Source: Clostridium estertheticum (GTDB taxonomy: Bacteria > Bacillota > Clostridia > Clostridiales > Clostridiaceae). Taken from it: a stretch of 64,000 nucleotides of DNA. Below, one piece after another: positions 62,912 through 64,000 of this stretch. The first letter of the stretch is position 1, and the number at the start of each line of letters is the position of its first letter. The position numbers were made by a program, and so were the translations under genes. The stretch spans positions 4,733,001 to 4,797,000 of the forward strand of contig NZ_JAAMNH020000001.1 in assembly GCF_011065935.2 (NCBI RefSeq). The letters are read 5' to 3'. The notes beneath the pieces were generated by a model. That model was not told the origin of the DNA. It saw nothing but the letters and a program-made list of their open reading frames with translations, and did no database searches.

Positions 62912-64000
62912 TTAGTATTTTATATTAGCCCTACCGCTATAAACAATACCTCTAGCAGCATCCATTGTTATAAATGAACCAGTTTTAATAATTTCTTCAG
63001 CTCCAGTTGCATTATATATTATTGGAATTCCTCTTGATGTACATTCAATAACAACACTTGAGCTTAATTCGTCTTCTTCTACAATAATTCCAGAAACTCT
63101 ATCTAATATGTCGATATATTCTCTGCTTAATGTTTGCACTACTAAAATATCTCCATCTAGCATAGTATCATTTGCCTCTTTTGCGCTTTTTACATAATAA
63201 GCAGTACCACAAGCTGATGCACTTATATTTCCTTTACCTTGAAGTAATATATCTCCAACAATGTGAACCTTCATCATATTTGTGCTACCTACAAAATTCG
63301 CTGGAATTCCAGCAGCAATAACTACTAAATCTCCCTTTTCTACATAGCCCGCTTCTAGTGCAATATTCACTGAATTATCTATAAGCTCATCTGTAGATTC
63401 TACTTTTTCTGCGCATATTGAAATTACACCCCAGTTTAATGCCAAACTTCTAGCTACCTTTTCATAAGGAGTAACTGCTATAACAGGGCATTCTGGTCTG
63501 TAAGCTGAAACTTTTCTAGCTGTATTTCCACTTTGGGTTGCAGTAATAATAGCTGAAGCATTTAATTCCATAGCTGTATTACAAGTAGCTAAACTAATAG
63601 CATTTGGTACATTAGGAATATGAGATTTTATCTTCTTCTTTAAGTTTTCAGCATAATTAAGAGCATTTTCAGCAGTTTGCGCTATTTTAGACATTATAAT
63701 TACTGCCTCAACAGGATATTTACCATTAGCAGTTTCACCACTGAGCATTATAGCATCTGTACCATCAAATATTGCATTTGCAACGTCTGATGCCTCTGCT
63801 CTAGTTGGTCTTGGATTTCTCATCATAGAATCTAACATTTGAGTAGCTGTTATAACTGCCTTTCCAGCAGCATTACATTTCTCAATAATCATTTTTTGAA
63901 CTATTGGAACTTCTTCAGTAGGAATTTCAACGCCTAGATCTCCTCTTGCCACCATAATACCGTCAGAGAATTTAATTATATCATCGATATTGTTAACTCC
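62912..64000 (-). CDS. pyk: Pyruvate kinase, C-terminal part
   Basis: The open frame runs off the right window edge, so the N-terminal part is missing. Visible are the barrel segment SDGIMVARGDLGVEIP (metal/phosphate site), ATQMLDSM, DAIMLSGETA, the regulatory C-domain, and after it an extra PEP-utiliser-like domain (about the last 100 residues, from GNISASACGTAYYVKSAKE to the end). That extra domain is typical of Firmicute pyruvate kinases. It makes pyruvate and ATP in glycolysis. A terminator follows the stop codon. Confidence 0.95.
   Translation of the reverse strand, partial: GVNNIDDIIKFSDGIMVARGDLGVEIPTEEVPIVQKMIIEKCNAAGKAVITATQMLDSMMRNPRPTRAEASDVANAIFDGTDAIMLSGETANGKYPVEAVIIMSKIAQTAENALNYAENLKKKIKSHIPNVPNAISLATCNTAMELNASAIITATQSGNTARKVSAYRPECPVIAVTPYEKVARSLALNWGVISICAEKVESTDELIDNSVNIALEAGYVEKGDLVVIAAGIPANFVGSTNMMKVHIVGDILLQGKGNISASACGTAYYVKSAKEANDTMLDGDILVVQTLSREYIDILDRVSGIIVEEDELSSSVVIECTSRGIPIIYNATGAEEIIKTGSFITMDAARGIVYSGRANIKY

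Overview
The window is about 64 kb of low-GC chromosome from an anaerobic, spore-forming Clostridium (sensu stricto type). The evidence is the AT-rich codon use, strong AGGAGG-type ribosome sites, a spore germination permease, a two-iron desulfoferrodoxin, Fe-S enzymes, a tryptophan T-box and a lysine riboswitch. I saw no rRNA, tRNA or CRISPR array. Most housekeeping genes read on the minus strand.

Layout. 0-7 kb: end of a germination permease, an ECF S component, a small membrane protein, prfC, T-box-controlled trpS, and desulfoferrodoxin. 6.7-15.3 kb: one giant gene for a cyclic beta-glucan synthase of about 2876 residues. 15-24 kb: M18 aminopeptidase, CDF cation transporter, an XRE regulator with two membrane proteins, the lysC-lysA operon behind a lysine riboswitch, and a two-P-loop ATPase. 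24.7-33 kb: an accessory, decaying region with an asnB stub, a trkA-like gene followed by an unlisted 33-residue membrane peptide, a MocR fragment, a twice-deleted xdhC, hypA with an internal deletion, and hypB split by a TnpB-only element. 33-49 kb: DUF5658 and DUF362 proteins, a chemoreceptor, truA, a three-gene MoxR/VWA operon, a 6S RNA, a sigma-54 regulator with its probable target cyuA, DUF421/DUF4363 and HelD. 50-64 kb: dipeptide epimerase, PepV, OPT transporter (with a remnant of a second one), signal peptidase, AGCS symporter, two flavoproteins, RlmD, a DUF1540 protein and the 3' part of pyruvate kinase.

Functional links. PepV, the dipeptide epimerase and the OPT transporter lie together and suggest peptide uptake and use. 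The sigma-54 activator sits beside cyuA, which has a textbook -24/-12 promoter. The hyp and xdh maturation genes are all damaged, which suggests loss of a nickel hydrogenase and a molybdenum hydroxylase function, or redundancy elsewhere in the genome.

Most notable. (1) Removing 30746..32339, the TnpB element, restores a hypB frame of exactly 226 codons. (2) A family of long structured intergenic repeats has a GC-rich loop and paired (covarying) base changes between copies; these sit directly behind stop codons of minus-strand genes. (3) A second MITE-like palindrome family shares the arm TTATGCTAACAAAA. (4) TGCAAAG boxes lie 23 bp apart around the xre promoter. (5) Several genes are broken by internal deletions that keep both gene ends.
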